DNA of 34,289 bases. Source: Fragilaria crotonensis (taxonomy: Eukaryota; Bacillariophyta; Fragilariophyceae; Fragilariales; Fragilariaceae). The translations under genes were made by a program, and so were the position numbers. Position 1 is the stretch's first letter. Every line of letters starts with the position of its first letter. Location of the stretch: NCBI GenBank assembly GCA_022925895.1, contig JAKSYS010000663.1, forward strand, positions 1 through 34,289, in the 5' to 3' direction. Shown in pieces: positions 22,301 through 32,360 of the stretch. Under the pieces are notes generated by a model. The model was not told where the DNA came from. It saw only the letters and a list, made by a program, of their open reading frames with translations, and ran no database searches.

Positions 22301-24625
22301 GGGCAAAGTCGATTTCGGGCCGCTTGTCTGCAGTAAAGATGATTCAAGGGAGGAAAGGAGCGTTGCAGCACCTTCTCCTTTGAAGAAAGCAAGCATTCCA
22401 GCAATTCGTGAGGCATTGTCCTCAATGCGTCCACTGCCATACCTGTCCATGGAAAGAAACGAGGTAACGAAACCACAAAATTGGTTTCTCCTCGCAACTT
22501 GACCATCCGCCCAGGCGCAGTGAGTGAGCAATCCTATATCCAAAGCCAAAGGAACTATAAAGGGCGCGCATCTTGAAGCAAACGTGACTACGTGAAAGAC
22601 AGGCGGTGGGGAAAGCGCATGGCGGCAGCAACTGTTGTCATACCGATCCGGCGGGATCAGGGAGTCATGGGCTTCAACGCAACAACGAGACAGAGAGGAG
22701 GATTCCACTTCTTGCTTTTTTTGTTGGATTTTGACTGTTTGAAGACAACTTTAGGTACCCCTTCCTCCGCAACCACCATGCTCTCTACCTCTGGGTGCGG
22801 TGGAAACTCCGCATGGGTGCGCTCAACACGACAAATCAATGGATAGTCTCCGAGCTTGGTGTCAACTCCTGCCAGCCACTCGTCGTTGAACCATTCGGGT
22901 TGCTTTTGACTAAGAGTGGTCGATTCAACTTTTTCGGAGGGTGCATTCGTTTGGGGGTCGTCTGAACTCCTTCCTTTGGCTTTCTCCTTTCTTGCTCGTT
23001 CCCAAAGTGGCATCCTGGCTTTGCTCCGTAGTTTCTTGCCTAACACGTCTGGGTGCTGCCTCAAGAAATCTCGGTGACCTGATGGATAGTATCTACAGGG
23101 AAAAGTGTGAGCAGGTTCTCATGATTGAGTCAATCGGGAAGGTTGCCCTAAACTTACAAGATAATGTCACCAGCTTGGGGTACATAGGTTGACAAGTTCA
23201 GTTTCGAGTCATATGCGTCGCTCGCCAACCAGGATCGGTCGATTTGGCTAGCGAAAGTTGGGGAAACCCAACCTCCCACATTTGTACTCTTCCTTTTTAG
23301 TCCTCCTTTTTTTGAAACCTTGGCACGAGCAGGATCGGCATTAATGTCGTCGGCGTCGTCAGGGGCACTCCGAGAACTGTCAATTATTTTGGTAGGTTGC
23401 TCAGCAGCAATAAGCGCTGCCAGATTCTGCCACTCGTCCGCGTCCGTTTTGTCGTCGCTTTCAGGAGATACCGGTACCGCGGTGCTTCCTTTCTTACCTT
23501 CGCTCGAATCGCGTCGCTTGCGATCGCTTTGTCGAGGAGGAGGCGGATCTTTTGGGGCTCGTTCAACCAATAGGTGATTGAGATGATGCACCGCTTCCTG
23601 AGGATAATGAGTAAAGGGGATAAGTTGCGCTTTTCATAGAAGAAAATGTTTGCGACGTGAACTTACTGTCAATGCATTTGGAAAGCCATTGATTGCGTCA
23701 ATCATTTCCAGTTTCCTTTCTTGCTCCAAACGTTGTTTCTCAATGTGTTCAAGCCTTTCTGGAGACTTTTACGACGAAGCGTCAGCAAAGGTTATGACTG
23801 AGAGAATATAAGCACCCATGCATGATCTGCTTACCATGTATTTGTAATCGAAATCATTTAGGGCCACTTCTATTTCAACTTGGCGTCGGTCGATATCTTG
23901 CAGCAATTCTCGCAATGACTTTCCATATTGAAGCTTCTCCGATTCGAGCGCCGCACACATGCTCTGTACCGATTGCTTGCGCGTGACCCGTCTTGATGCG
24001 GCGCTTGCAGCCCTCGCCGCGAATCTATGTTCCAGCTGGGCAAACCGGAATTTTTCTCTGCCATCTTCAAGTCGTTTTTCTGTGAGGACCGGAGTCGTAA
24101 AATTCGTCATAGATAAAGCGCTCCATCCGCTTATCCTTGTCTCTCTCCCCACTCCTATTTTTTTTTGGTGGTGGATCACTGACTGTCTCAGGATCCTCCA
24201 CCAGAAATCTGGCAGGCATATCGGCATAGTTCACGTCTTGCTTCGAGCGCGAAGACTTGCGAACGTCTCCAGGATCAATTTCCTTCTTGTCACGAATTCG
24301 TTGTTGCTTGGGCTTAGCCATAGGCTTAAGATCCCCAAGTCCTAGTCTCGAGAGGACTTCTTTGTTTCTCCGAATGCGCTCGAATCGACGTTTTTCCAAT
24401 GATGAAAGACCTCCACCAGCTTCGTCGTCGTCGGACGAATCAGAATCCTCTGATTGGCTCGCAATGTCATCATCATCATCGCCATCGCCTTTTTCGCTCC
24501 CCTCGTCATCATCATCCACATCCTCTTCTTGATTCTCAGCGTCATCGTCGCTGGTGTCGCAATCGCCTCCGACGTATCCTCCTTCTCGTTTCCGTTCGAT
24601 TCCGTTTCCCCCTCACCTCTTCCAT
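16312..24625 (-). CDS. Giant chromatin-reader protein: bromodomain, PHD, Tudor-like repeats, AT-hooks
   Basis: Near-continuous minus-strand coding from an ATG at 24,625 to a TAA at 16,312, about 2,600 residues, across four visible GT-AG introns and about fourteen single-base frame changes. Order: acidic N-terminus (24,400-24,600); basic and coiled-coil region (23,680-24,400); two segments with a PQ(A/S)GD pattern (about 23,165 and 21,340) like that of BRWD proteins; a bromodomain (about 21,674-21,961, with LLYN acetyl-lysine Asn); a possible second bromodomain (20,000-20,090); a Cys-containing motif GRMNACGRCQ (about 19,340); a PHD finger (18,790-18,915); a PWWP/Tudor-like module (about 18,038-18,195); five Tudor-like repeats (16,807-17,828); two AT-hooks. 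It should bind acetylated or methylated histones and AT-rich DNA in the nucleus. No WD40 repeats, so it is not a typical BRWD. A boundary near 19,200 making two genes is possible but no intergenic gap is seen. Confidence 0.75.
16532..16555 (-). other. AT-hook 2
   Basis: A second RRRGRPRK core stands 50 residues after the first. The two surrounding segments (DDVA-TS-...-Q-RRRGRPRK) are similar and arose by local duplication. Confidence 0.85.
16682..16705 (-). other. AT-hook 1
   Basis: RRRGRPRK is a canonical AT-hook core that inserts into the minor groove of AT-rich DNA. Confidence 0.85.
16807..17828 (-). repeat. Five tandem Tudor/SH3-like protein repeats
   Basis: Five copies of a 46-49-residue unit lie at about 17,682-17,828, 17,473-17,612, 17,223-17,366, 17,011-17,156 and 16,807-16,953. 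The shared pattern is FKxGVRVVPKK, a basic Y-x-GK, GTIVRS, then (H)TWELKFDDG and a closing F-(K/T)-SQQL. The spacers of 25-60 residues are acidic and variable. The second copy carries a one-base frame break in GGAAGGGAAAATGG. W-x-(V/L)-x-FDDG is typical of Tudor/Agenet barrels, so peptide (methyl-lysine or methyl-arginine) binding is a reasonable inference. Confidence 0.85.
18038..18195 (-). other. PWWP/Tudor-like module
   Basis: GSKVSKDFGENGRFLGVVKA followed by FYKIRYEDGDEEDMDEGEL is a beta-barrel pattern (G-V-K-F, then F-G-V, then Y-I-YEDGDEED) common in stramenopile chromatin proteins. The binding target is unknown. Confidence 0.6.
18790..18915 (-). other. PHD finger (C4HC3) with a one-base frame break
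   Basis: YCSICGLSGDVICCE reads in one frame and KCPVVMHAPC...GDWFCSKC in the next. Together they give the complete C4HC3 ligand set with standard spacing. The switch is inside GAAAATGC, where one missing A explains everything. PHD fingers read histone H3 tails. The acidic E-K step around the third and fourth ligands does not decide which mark. Confidence 0.88.
20802..20874 (-). other. Intron (73 nt) in the chromatin-reader gene
   Basis: GTAAGT donor after LLVGRIVW and CCGCAG acceptor before VRRVFPRSPSKRD. The frame is kept. Confidence 0.85.
21674..21961 (-). other. Bromodomain
   Basis: The segment shows the Y-x-VP loop (YSCAVPQGMCFQKIMRRL) and the helix B-C region YYRTLDSLLNDVGSIL followed by DNCLLYNSADSDIV, where the Asn of LLYN is the acetyl-lysine-contacting residue. 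The whole domain is in one frame. Confidence 0.75.
23093..23157 (-). other. Intron (65 nt) in the chromatin-reader gene
   Basis: GTAAGT donor and CCCTGTAG acceptor. Joining gives VPQAGDIIL followed by YYPSGH, a pattern like the PQ-GD-Y-GH segment of BRWD proteins. Confidence 0.9.
23598..23666 (-). other. Intron (69 nt) in the chromatin-reader gene
   Basis: GTAAGT donor and TCCTCAG acceptor. The exons join in frame as NGFPNALT then EAVHHLNHLL. Confidence 0.85.
23766..23834 (-). other. Intron (69 nt) in the chromatin-reader gene
   Basis: Donor GTAAGC directly follows the exon ending YKYM; acceptor AAAAG precedes SPERLEHIEK. Joining keeps the coiled-coil frame open. A CTCCAG seven bases further on would break the frame, so the earlier AG is preferred. 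Confidence 0.75.
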
Positions 24626-26217
24626 TGCTGATTCGTCCAGATTCCCAGCCAAGGTTGTCATGACTTGGTATTGTGTCTTGCAGAGAATGGAAAGCGTTTG
24701 TCAAATCCTTTGTCTCGCGTTTCCTCCGTTAGACTTGCTGCACGAAAATAGAGATTTTCTCGGAGTCGGTGTGAAATAAAAACTGTTCCGTGCAATCCAC
24801 GTAGATTGTATACTACGAGGCGGCAAGTGAGGCGGAGGACATGTTTCCCACCTCCCAAGCACATACCAAAATTATTCAAAAATGAGATCTGAGTAGCTGG
24901 TGGTCAACTTTGTGATGGATGCAAACATGCTATTATTACTTGTAGTACCAGGTACAGAACTAGAGAGGCGCTCTAGTCTAGCTATGAGTAGAGTAGACTA
25001 CAACTCCACATTCTAGATTTTAACATTAAATCCAATCGGCGTCGCGGATCGGGAAATATACAACGACTACGTAGAACGCATAACACTACACTACACTAAA
25101 CTAGATTACTTCACCGATGACGAAATTGACAGTCCATTGCCCCCCAAGCACAATTCATGTGTTTCTAATATCGCCACAATTAAAGCAACCAGTACGACGA
25201 AGCGGATTGTCAATGAATACAAGATTTACATTATACATATTATACTGAAGTGTACTGTATCCTCCACTAATAAAAGTACCAAGTAGAGCAGCATTTATAA
25301 AAGGATTTTGGTTACCGCCATATCTACTGAACTAGAAACCCAATCGGAGCCATTCAATAAATTTCATTGTTGACAACACTATACGCCATTATAGCATCAT
25401 TCATCAAACCTGGTGGTCCATGCCAACCGGGTTGGTTGGATCCTCGTAGTGTACATAGTACATACCGATACATCAGAATCTACAGTGGTATGGAGTATAG
25501 AATCCTCCAAGGTCCGAGTACTATACTCCAAAGTACAGTAGACGGTAGAGGGTCCCGTATGGACAACGTACCACGTACAGTACCGTATTCCTACCTTCGT
25601 ACGGTACGTTTATGTGGACTGGAGAGGGCAATCGAAAGATGTATGCATAATGAGAATGAGACAGCATTTTTGACGATGAGCCAAAATTGACAGTACTCGG
25701 AGTAGGATTCTATGATACTGTACAGTGTCAATGGTCTATCTTACCAGTACCGGTACTTGTACCACGGATACACAACAGAAAACCTTTCCATGCAGAGATT
25801 GCTTCTCGTTGTTCTTGTCTTTAACCGAACAAGCGCCAACTATCCATTAAGCCATTCATAAACACCCACCCACTCGTGTGTAAACATAGACAGACTTACG
25901 CCATTGCTTCCCCTGTCCAACGATACTTGTGGCACAATTTAGAGGAAATTGTTATTACGACTGTAGCTTATATATTGCAAGAGGATGTAGTATTCATATT
26001 TCATACTCCATTGCTCGGACTTCCTGGAGTACCAGCTACTTGATACTGGAGTACGGAAGTACTGGTACAGTTGTGTGGATTCATTGCAAGCAGCAAGCAG
26101 CACGAGCGATTCGACGGCCAGAATTTTGACGCAAGAAAGGTCGCTTTCTGATCGAATTTCAAAACGCAGCATTGAAGATTGAATTTGAAGCTAACAGACA
26201 AAGGCAACGAATTCATC
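24626..26217. promoter_or_regulatory. Divergent intergenic region with GTAC clusters
   Basis: No gene is seen. It separates the minus-strand chromatin gene from the plus-strand decapping-motif gene and must hold both promoters. AT-rich stretches (24,900-25,400) alternate with GTAC-dense ones (25,430-25,610, 25,730-25,760, 26,020-26,070). A perfect 12-bp palindrome AGTACCGGTACT is at 25,746-25,757. Confidence 0.4.
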
Positions 26218-27245
26218 ATGAGCAATCTATCTGACAATGACGTCAATGAAGCGACCGCTGCTCTTAAAGGCATGCTAGGTATCGGGAGCGGAAGTGCTGG
26301 CCCAACACCCAGTAAAAGCGCAGGAGGGAAACCGAAGGGTGCAAAACAAGGAAGGAAGGGAATCAAGAGACTCCAAAGCGTGGCAGCAAACAAAACGATA
26401 GAAGTGAAAGCAACCCCGGCCTGGTGGAGGTTCCAACACAAAGGCGCAACAAAATTTTGCCTGGTCTGCCTTCCAGGCCTCACCAGATGCGTCAGCATTG
26501 CCTATCCCTGCCTTTGTATCTCCTGTTAATTCGGCTACAGGTGACGAATCTTCGGCCCAGTTAGACCCCAGCCAATTAATCTCCTGCTCGAGATCGGGAG
26601 ATCAGCAGCTAAATCCTGTTCCAGTTGAAATCATCAATGCTCCTCGGGCCGAAGATCTTGAGGCACAGCAGATTGCAGAAGCCGAAAAGGCGAAAGAAGC
26701 TACCTCAAGTGGAATCGCAACTTGATGCCAACACCCAGAACGAACAAGCACTGCAGGAGGAAGCCAAACCAGTGAGCGAAAAAGGAATCAACCTTGCAGC
26801 ACTCGCAGCATCTCCTACGAGTAACCCTCAGTACCCTCCAAGGGTCCACGGGGCTGGATTACTGGCGCCGCCTCCCACCCCTTCTCGTCACCACAACTTC
26901 CACCGAGATATCTTTCTCACGGTCACTTCAGTTCACCACCTCCACAACAGCTGCCTCAGAGTTATGTGACGATGCAGGTTCAAGTTCCACCCATTCTGGG
27001 ACCCGACAGACGCTTGGTGGTGCATTCTCCGGCTGGTTATCCTGTACAGATTCTGATTCCCGATGGCGTGCCACCTGGCATGGTGATTCCAGTTCATGTT
27101 CCGACATCACCCATGATTCCTTCGCCGTATTACGCGCAACATCAGCAGCAGCCGCAGCCCTTTGTTCATCCTCAAAATCAATACTATGGTAGTCCTTCCC
27201 GCATCATGGCGATCAGCCCAAGCACCAACATCCTCATTCTAACTA
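26218..27245 (+). CDS. Putative mRNA decapping activator (EDC1/PNRC-type motif)
   Basis: The start is the ATG at 26,218 (MSNLSDNDVNEATAALKG). A Lys/Gly-rich stretch follows, then, after a frame change near 26,420, FAWSAFQASP...LPIPAF (26,453-26,515). This matches the short linear motif of yeast EDC1/EDC2 and animal PNRC proteins, whose aromatic-Ala-x-x-x-Phe...Leu-Pro-x-Pro-x-Phe pattern binds the DCP1 EVH1 domain and activates DCP2. Further frame changes near 26,700 and 26,900 lead to a Gln/Pro-rich tail with a hydrophobic Pro/Val block (VVHSPAGYPVQILIPDGVPP) and a His/Gln-rich end. The stop is placed at TAG 27,243-27,245 in the most natural final frame; another frame would end at 27,277. 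About 330 residues, largely disordered, probably cytoplasmic. The function rests on the one motif. Confidence 0.6.
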
Positions 27246-27662
27246 GCCGTACTAGTCTCACCTTAATGGATACGTGAAACGAAGAAGCTTAGCTATTTAA
27301 GGATGTCTGTTACGTTGAGGCGTTCTTTCTATGCATGGCCATGTGCCGAACTGATTCACCGAATCTCCTTTGCACTTATCGAAAACGGCCAAGGAAAGCC
27401 TAGTAACTTCCATTCGACACTTTTGGATCCCAAGAATTGCTCGGTCTCGGTTACGCGGGTGTACCTACGCCACATATGGAAGTTTGCAGTGCGCGTACGA
27501 CAATCGAAATCGTTCGAATACAAAAACACAGCGATTAATCCACTAGTGCACACAAGGACTGGTGATTTTGAGTCTATACATCATTATATGCCTTTTAACT
27601 TCTTACCCAAAACTCGTTGCACGGCAACCGCTAAATCCATCGGACCCCACCTCTCTCGCCCT
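27246..27662. other. Convergent intergenic region
   Basis: It lies between the 3' ends of the plus-strand decapping-motif gene and the minus-strand glucanase gene. No gene, repeat or RNA is recognised. GTAC is not enriched here, unlike in gene-upstream regions. Confidence 0.5.
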
Positions 27663-28260
27663 CTACGGGACAGGACATCCCTCCGTCACAGTACAACATT
27701 CATTACAATCGCCCGAAGTCGGATCCCAAGGACGCGGAGAGCAACCACCCTTAGCTCGACCCAACGTGCAAAAGTAAGGGTCAATGTCAACTGGGCACAA
27801 ACTCTTTCGGCAAACGTCTTGGGTACACGGAGGACACGCGGATGGGTCAACCACAGTCTTCACAGGAATCACAACCTTCCTTGGACATCGTGTCGTCTCG
27901 CAGCATTCGGAACACTGTGGTTCTTCGGGCCATGGGTCTTCTTGGCATCCACCACTACTTGGCCCTTTCGTGCAGAGGAAGGTCCTTTCGTAGACAGGAC
28001 AACGATTCAAGATACTATTGCATACTTCGTTGGAACAAGGAGGGCAGTGACTGTCTTCTTTCACCACGACGACTTCGTCGGTGCCTGTTGGGTTGCAGCC
28101 ACCGCACTCGCTTGGGTATTCGAGTCGTCCCACAGTCGCGCATGCGACCGACTGAGATTTGCCCATGGTTTCAATAAGCCAGTTGATGCGTTCTTTGCAG
28201 GTGAACCCTCCAGCATCCATGTCAAGTACTGCAGCTGTGCATGTCTCAGGCACACCACAG
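27663..28260 (-). other. Cys-rich C-terminal modules of the glucanase
   Basis: A first module contains about six Cys with the pattern TCKERINWLIE then ACATVGRLEYPSECGGC. Two tandem repeats of about 55 residues follow, each opening CPPC-x3-(E/D)VC, with a mid GGC and a closing CxECC or CNECC. Such modules are frequent on secreted stramenopile enzymes and may bind polysaccharide; that role is inferred. Confidence 0.65.
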
Positions 28261-31167
28261 TCAACGAGTTCAAAGACAAAATCGTCTGACACGGTCGAGA
28301 CTTCCGTGGTTTCCATATCTGATTCTGGGAGCACAATCGGTTCGATGTCAGGCCGGGTCGCAATAAACCAGATAGTGTTGGAGCGAGAGTGTCCATTACC
28401 ACCGGCAGACTCGAAAACCTCCGAAGACAAGGCCTCGGCTCGCGCGAGTGCCTTCTCAAAATGACCAACCGAGGACAGTATTGCTAGCTGCAAAACGGAC
28501 CATCCATCAGTTTCGCACGCGATCGCTTGGTTGCAGGCGTCAGCGAAAGGATGGTACATCTCTTCCAACCAAGCAGGATCATCACGTTGTTCTGAAATGG
28601 CAGTAATCGGCAGAAGCTGGATTCCATATGGAAGGTATGGTGCATTTCCAAACCATGTTTGAAACTGGGCCATAGAATTCCAAAGCATGCCCACCACATT
28701 CTGAACATACTGTTTTGGGTAGACGGCGAGACTTTCATTCTTGAGCCGCACATGCCAGTAGCGATCGGTAGATCTAATTTCAGTGGCAAGAAGAAGTCGT
28801 CCGACGTTTCTGATTTCAGCGGAAACGCCGGCATGCTCCGCACTATCTTTACAGTGCGGGCATTCGTTCCAGGCGTCAATCATGGCACTACCGAAGAGAG
28901 CGACAGCCTCATAGGCAGCAATGGCCTCACTGGAGGACTCTTGATTTCTTCCATTAAGAAAAGCAGGAAGGGGGATTCCACTGGCCCACGAGTGACCCTC
29001 ATACCAATCCTTTTGGCGGAACATTGGAAAGCGACTGTCATCAGGAGATGGATTAGCAAAATCACGAATGAGCAGATTTACTCCTTCAAAGTGAGCGCGA
29101 CCCCAATTTGGATCGAATTTCGCCACAACAGCCGCCGCGTAGATATGATAACCGTAATGAAAGTGGTGATCGTTGTAGAATCCATTGCCAAAATTGAGTC
29201 CTTGATCAACAAATGCAGGACAGTCGGGAAACGTGTTATCGCAAGATGTGGTCTTGCCGTTGAAATAGCATCCACAGTTGACCAATCCGCCCCAACCCTT
29301 ATCATACAAAAGGAGATTCTGCAGTACCATTGATCCAAATCTCGACTCCAGCGCGCAGCAATCCAACATCGCGGTTGTCTCTTCCGAGGTCGGCAAGGTC
29401 GAATTCTTGCATGCCACATCATAGGCTTTGCTAGGTTTGGCACAAATTTCTCTCACCTCGTCCGCAATGACAAGGATCCTGGCAGTCTTGGCCAGAATCT
29501 TGCCAGAAAAGTAGGTATCGCCGACTCCTCAAATAGTATTCTGGGCCATGGAATCCCATGTCCGACTGTAACGCACTCGACAATGCGGGCAACGCCTGAG
29601 CCTTTGTGGGCGAGGTGCGCGGAGACCAATCGGCGGCAGTGTGTGGGGTATTATCCACTTGGATCCTCTCACGATACAGGCGCGTCCCAGCATGACGGGG
29701 CGACAGAAATCTGCAGCTTTCCCAAGGAAATCGACATGATGGGGAAGCGCAAACGAAATGAGTTCGAGCGGTTCGTCGCCTTCGTTCTGAGGAGTCATTA
29801 GCTGAGCATCCCAATCCAAAGTCAATGTTGCCTCATCATGCTCATGGTCAATGTCATATTTCACATTGGTTAGAGGGCCTGGGTACATTGGCATGCTGAC
29901 GCAAGAGATCGACGAAATCCTCGTACGTGGGAGCGGGCTTGGAACGATCAAAATCGCGACAATAGAGTGGATTCGCTCCCGACGTGCAATTGGTCACCAG
30001 CGCCACGCGGGCCACCAATTCAATGTCGTCGTCATGCGGATGAGGCTTGAATTGCAAAGCCGCACCTTCCCAAGAAGGATGGGAATTGACGCAGTGCAAC
30101 AGGACGGGATGCGAGAAAAAGGCAACCCAAGTGAAATCGGTGTTTTCCAAAGTCATTTTCACTTCACGTTGAATAAGAACTTTCTTGCCGTCGCAGGGCG
30201 CGAGCGCTTCATTATCAATAAGTAAACTTCCTCGGATGGGCCCATGACCTGCGATGGTGGGGAGGACGTTATCCGTGTTGAGAGGATGGCGGGTACTTCA
30301 TTGTCATGTAGGGCATGCCGCGGACAATTGACGACGTCATAGCCGACGAATTCTGTCCGGGGACAAAAGAAAGTTAGTGCCTTAGAATCAAGGAAGTGCA
30401 GTAAACAAGGGCAGGCAGATGTCGTTGTTGATACGTACCCACGTCAACGTAATTCCTGGGAGTCATCTGGAGCACAGAATACTCGTTGGTCATTGTATTC
30501 ACACTGGTCGCCTGCTTCGAGTTCTCCGCAGCCCCAAGAGTCAATCCATGGGGAATCACATACGACAGCTGAATAACATTGCTAGAAGCATCGATATGAT
30601 TCGGATGAATTTGAAGGCCGGTATAGGACCGGCGAGGTCGACCATGTACGGGACGGCATAGACACGTTGGAGTTCAGTCGTTTCGGCATGATTGAGAAGC
30701 AAATTTTGGTACCATTCATTAGTCGGAACTGCCGCATCGGCATTGGGACGATCAATATAAGGAGGTGGTGAGGTATCGGCGTTCCTGTCAAACCCATACA
30801 AGTGCAAGTCGTAGACGGATCAAGCTTAGAGAAGGGTTTTGGATGTGTGTATGTCATGTCACTGGCAGGAGGTATGGACGTGGATTCTGAAGATTTGGAA
30901 CGCATGAACATGCATGCTATGGCAAGGATGAGAATCACAGAAAGGATTCTGAGCCACATTGAGTACCTGCTGTAGCACGATGTTGAACCTGTGTGAGTGG
31001 GACGTTTTTGTTCGAAGTCGATAGATCCTGTAATGCTCATCCGATCCGTGATCAGATTTCAACATAGAGTACGTAGATCTGTCCGTGGAAGCGGGAGAAG
31101 GAGAAGGTGGCCGGAGAGGAGTCATCTCGGAAGGCATAGCGCCTGCATTGTCGCCTGGGGAAATCAT
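27663..31167 (-). CDS. Membrane-anchored GH81 endo-beta-1,3-glucanase with Cys-rich tail
   Basis: Coding runs from an ATG at 31,167 to a TAG at 27,663, over several frames plus one intron. A Ser/Pro-rich cytoplasmic start precedes one hydrophobic segment (about 30,890-30,960: MWLRILSVILILAIACMFM), which suits a type II signal anchor. GH81 begins with PTNEWYQNLLL (about 30,720), then RVYAVPYMVDLAGPIP, RGMPYMTMKY, and in one 597-residue frame the catalytic region: NDHHFHYGYH (about 29,145-29,174, acid Asp), WYEGHSWASG (about 28,980) and NQESSSEAIAAYEAV (about 28,910-28,945, Glu pair). The last 200 residues hold a C-...-AG-C-x2-RI-WL domain and two homologous repeats opening CPPC-x3-(E/D)VC and closing with a CxxCC motif. 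Family members cleave beta-1,3-glucan; chrysolaminarin or wall callose are likely substrates. About ten frame changes occur upstream of 29,456. Confidence 0.85.
30353..30438 (-). other. Intron (86 nt) in the GH81 gene
   Basis: GTACGT donor after the codons for NYVDV plus one G, and CCGGACAG acceptor before AATTCGTCGG. The joined codons read VDVEFVGYD without a break, whereas the unspliced frame ends in a stop. Confidence 0.75.
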
Positions 31168-32360
31168 TCTCTTGACTTGGCTAGTTGTCTGGTTTATCGA
31201 TCACTGGTAGATTCGACACACAGATCCTTCTATGCTCGTCAGAAACCTTCTAAGCAACTCAGAGAGGGATAGGGTATTTTTTCGATCGTATGCCAACAAA
31301 GAGTCGGGATTGTTGTCGATCAGATTTGTGTGTAACAGGACTTGTACCCAAGTTCTTGGTTGGTCTGGGACGACCCTACCCATCACCTTGGAAAAAGATT
31401 TGACACAAGTTTGACGTTTCACGGCCTCAGGTCTCACAGCGATGTTGTAGTCGGTACTGTAGTACACCGGTAGTGTACTCCAAGTGCGTAACCGGTGGAC
31501 AAAAAAAACCACAGCTGTCTGTATGGTCGGGCAGATGACGGTTTCAAAAACGAGCGAAGGTTCTGGTGTTCCTGTTTTTCCTCTTAAAACATCAATCGTA
31601 CACACAAAAAAAGAAGCCCGCAGTTGCCATATGATATGTCTTCTATTTTACGGATTCCGATCTCTTGGTATTGCTCAATGGAATCATGGAGAATACACAT
31701 GCATAAATATAATAATGTAATTGTATTTGCATGGTAGAGTCGGAGCATCTATTGGAACTGCTCGTACTCGAAGCTCGGAGTTGTATGAACATACCGTGGT
31801 AACATACCTGGTATCAGGTACCTGGTACCTGGAACCTGGTATGATAATATGCATTGTCCAGTGTATCAGAGTAAGACGTACTTGTATGACATATGGTGTA
31901 CCTGGTACTTGTACTTGTACCTTGTGACACACTTTGGTTACAACAATTGTGACTCGTGACACACAATCACGGGATCCAGAAAAGTTTTCAACGTTATTTC
32001 GCCTACGGTCGATCACTATTAGACGTAGGAATGACGACGTCGAGCAACTTCTGATAAGAAGATCACTGTGGACTCCATTTTCCTGCACAACCTGAGTCGG
32101 TGTTCTTGCTGAGTTAAAAGTGATGCTACAAGAGGAACAGGACTGTTCTGAGTTCTGACCTGTTTCATGTACCGGAGGACCTCGAGCACATGCACAGGCA
32201 CAAATCAAAAGAACAACCAGCATGAAATACCAGTACTGTTGGACAGCACTCCAGAATTCTAACAGACATGCTCTCACCTCTCACTTTTGGGTAATGCACA
32301 TTGGAGCGATCAACAAAACCCCTAATTCTCAAATAATACTAGTATCAGGTACCCATTCTT
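31168..32360. promoter_or_regulatory. Region upstream of the GH81 gene, with GTAC/TACCTGG repeats
   Basis: No gene is supported. GTAC occurs about eleven times between 31,440 and 31,930. At 31,804-31,841 TACCTGG/CAGGTA units repeat, forming a hairpin (TACCTG-GTAT-CAGGTA, 31,804-31,819) and a palindrome CAGGTACCTG (31,815-31,824). A minus-strand frame at 32,223-31,684 begins with a signal-peptide-like MLVVLLICACACARG but runs through this repeat DNA and is not trusted. Confidence 0.4.
31804..31841. repeat. TACCTGG/CAGGTA short-repeat cluster
   Basis: Four overlapping copies of (G)TACCTGG-like units in direct and inverted orientation, able to fold into small hairpins. Confidence 0.7.

Noticed and set aside
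24400-24640. GAT/CAT-rich run as a microsatellite
   Set aside because: On the minus strand it encodes the Asp/Glu-rich N-terminus of the chromatin gene, so it is low-complexity coding sequence.
27303-28289. A 328-residue plus-strand open frame
   Set aside because: It is antisense to the GH81 catalytic and Cys-rich frame, which has clear family motifs; the plus frame has none.
31684-32223. Minus-strand frame starting with a signal-peptide-like sequence
   Set aside because: After about 80 residues it passes through the TACCTGG/GTAC repeat cluster, and it has no recognisable domain. Kept only as a note in the intergenic entry.
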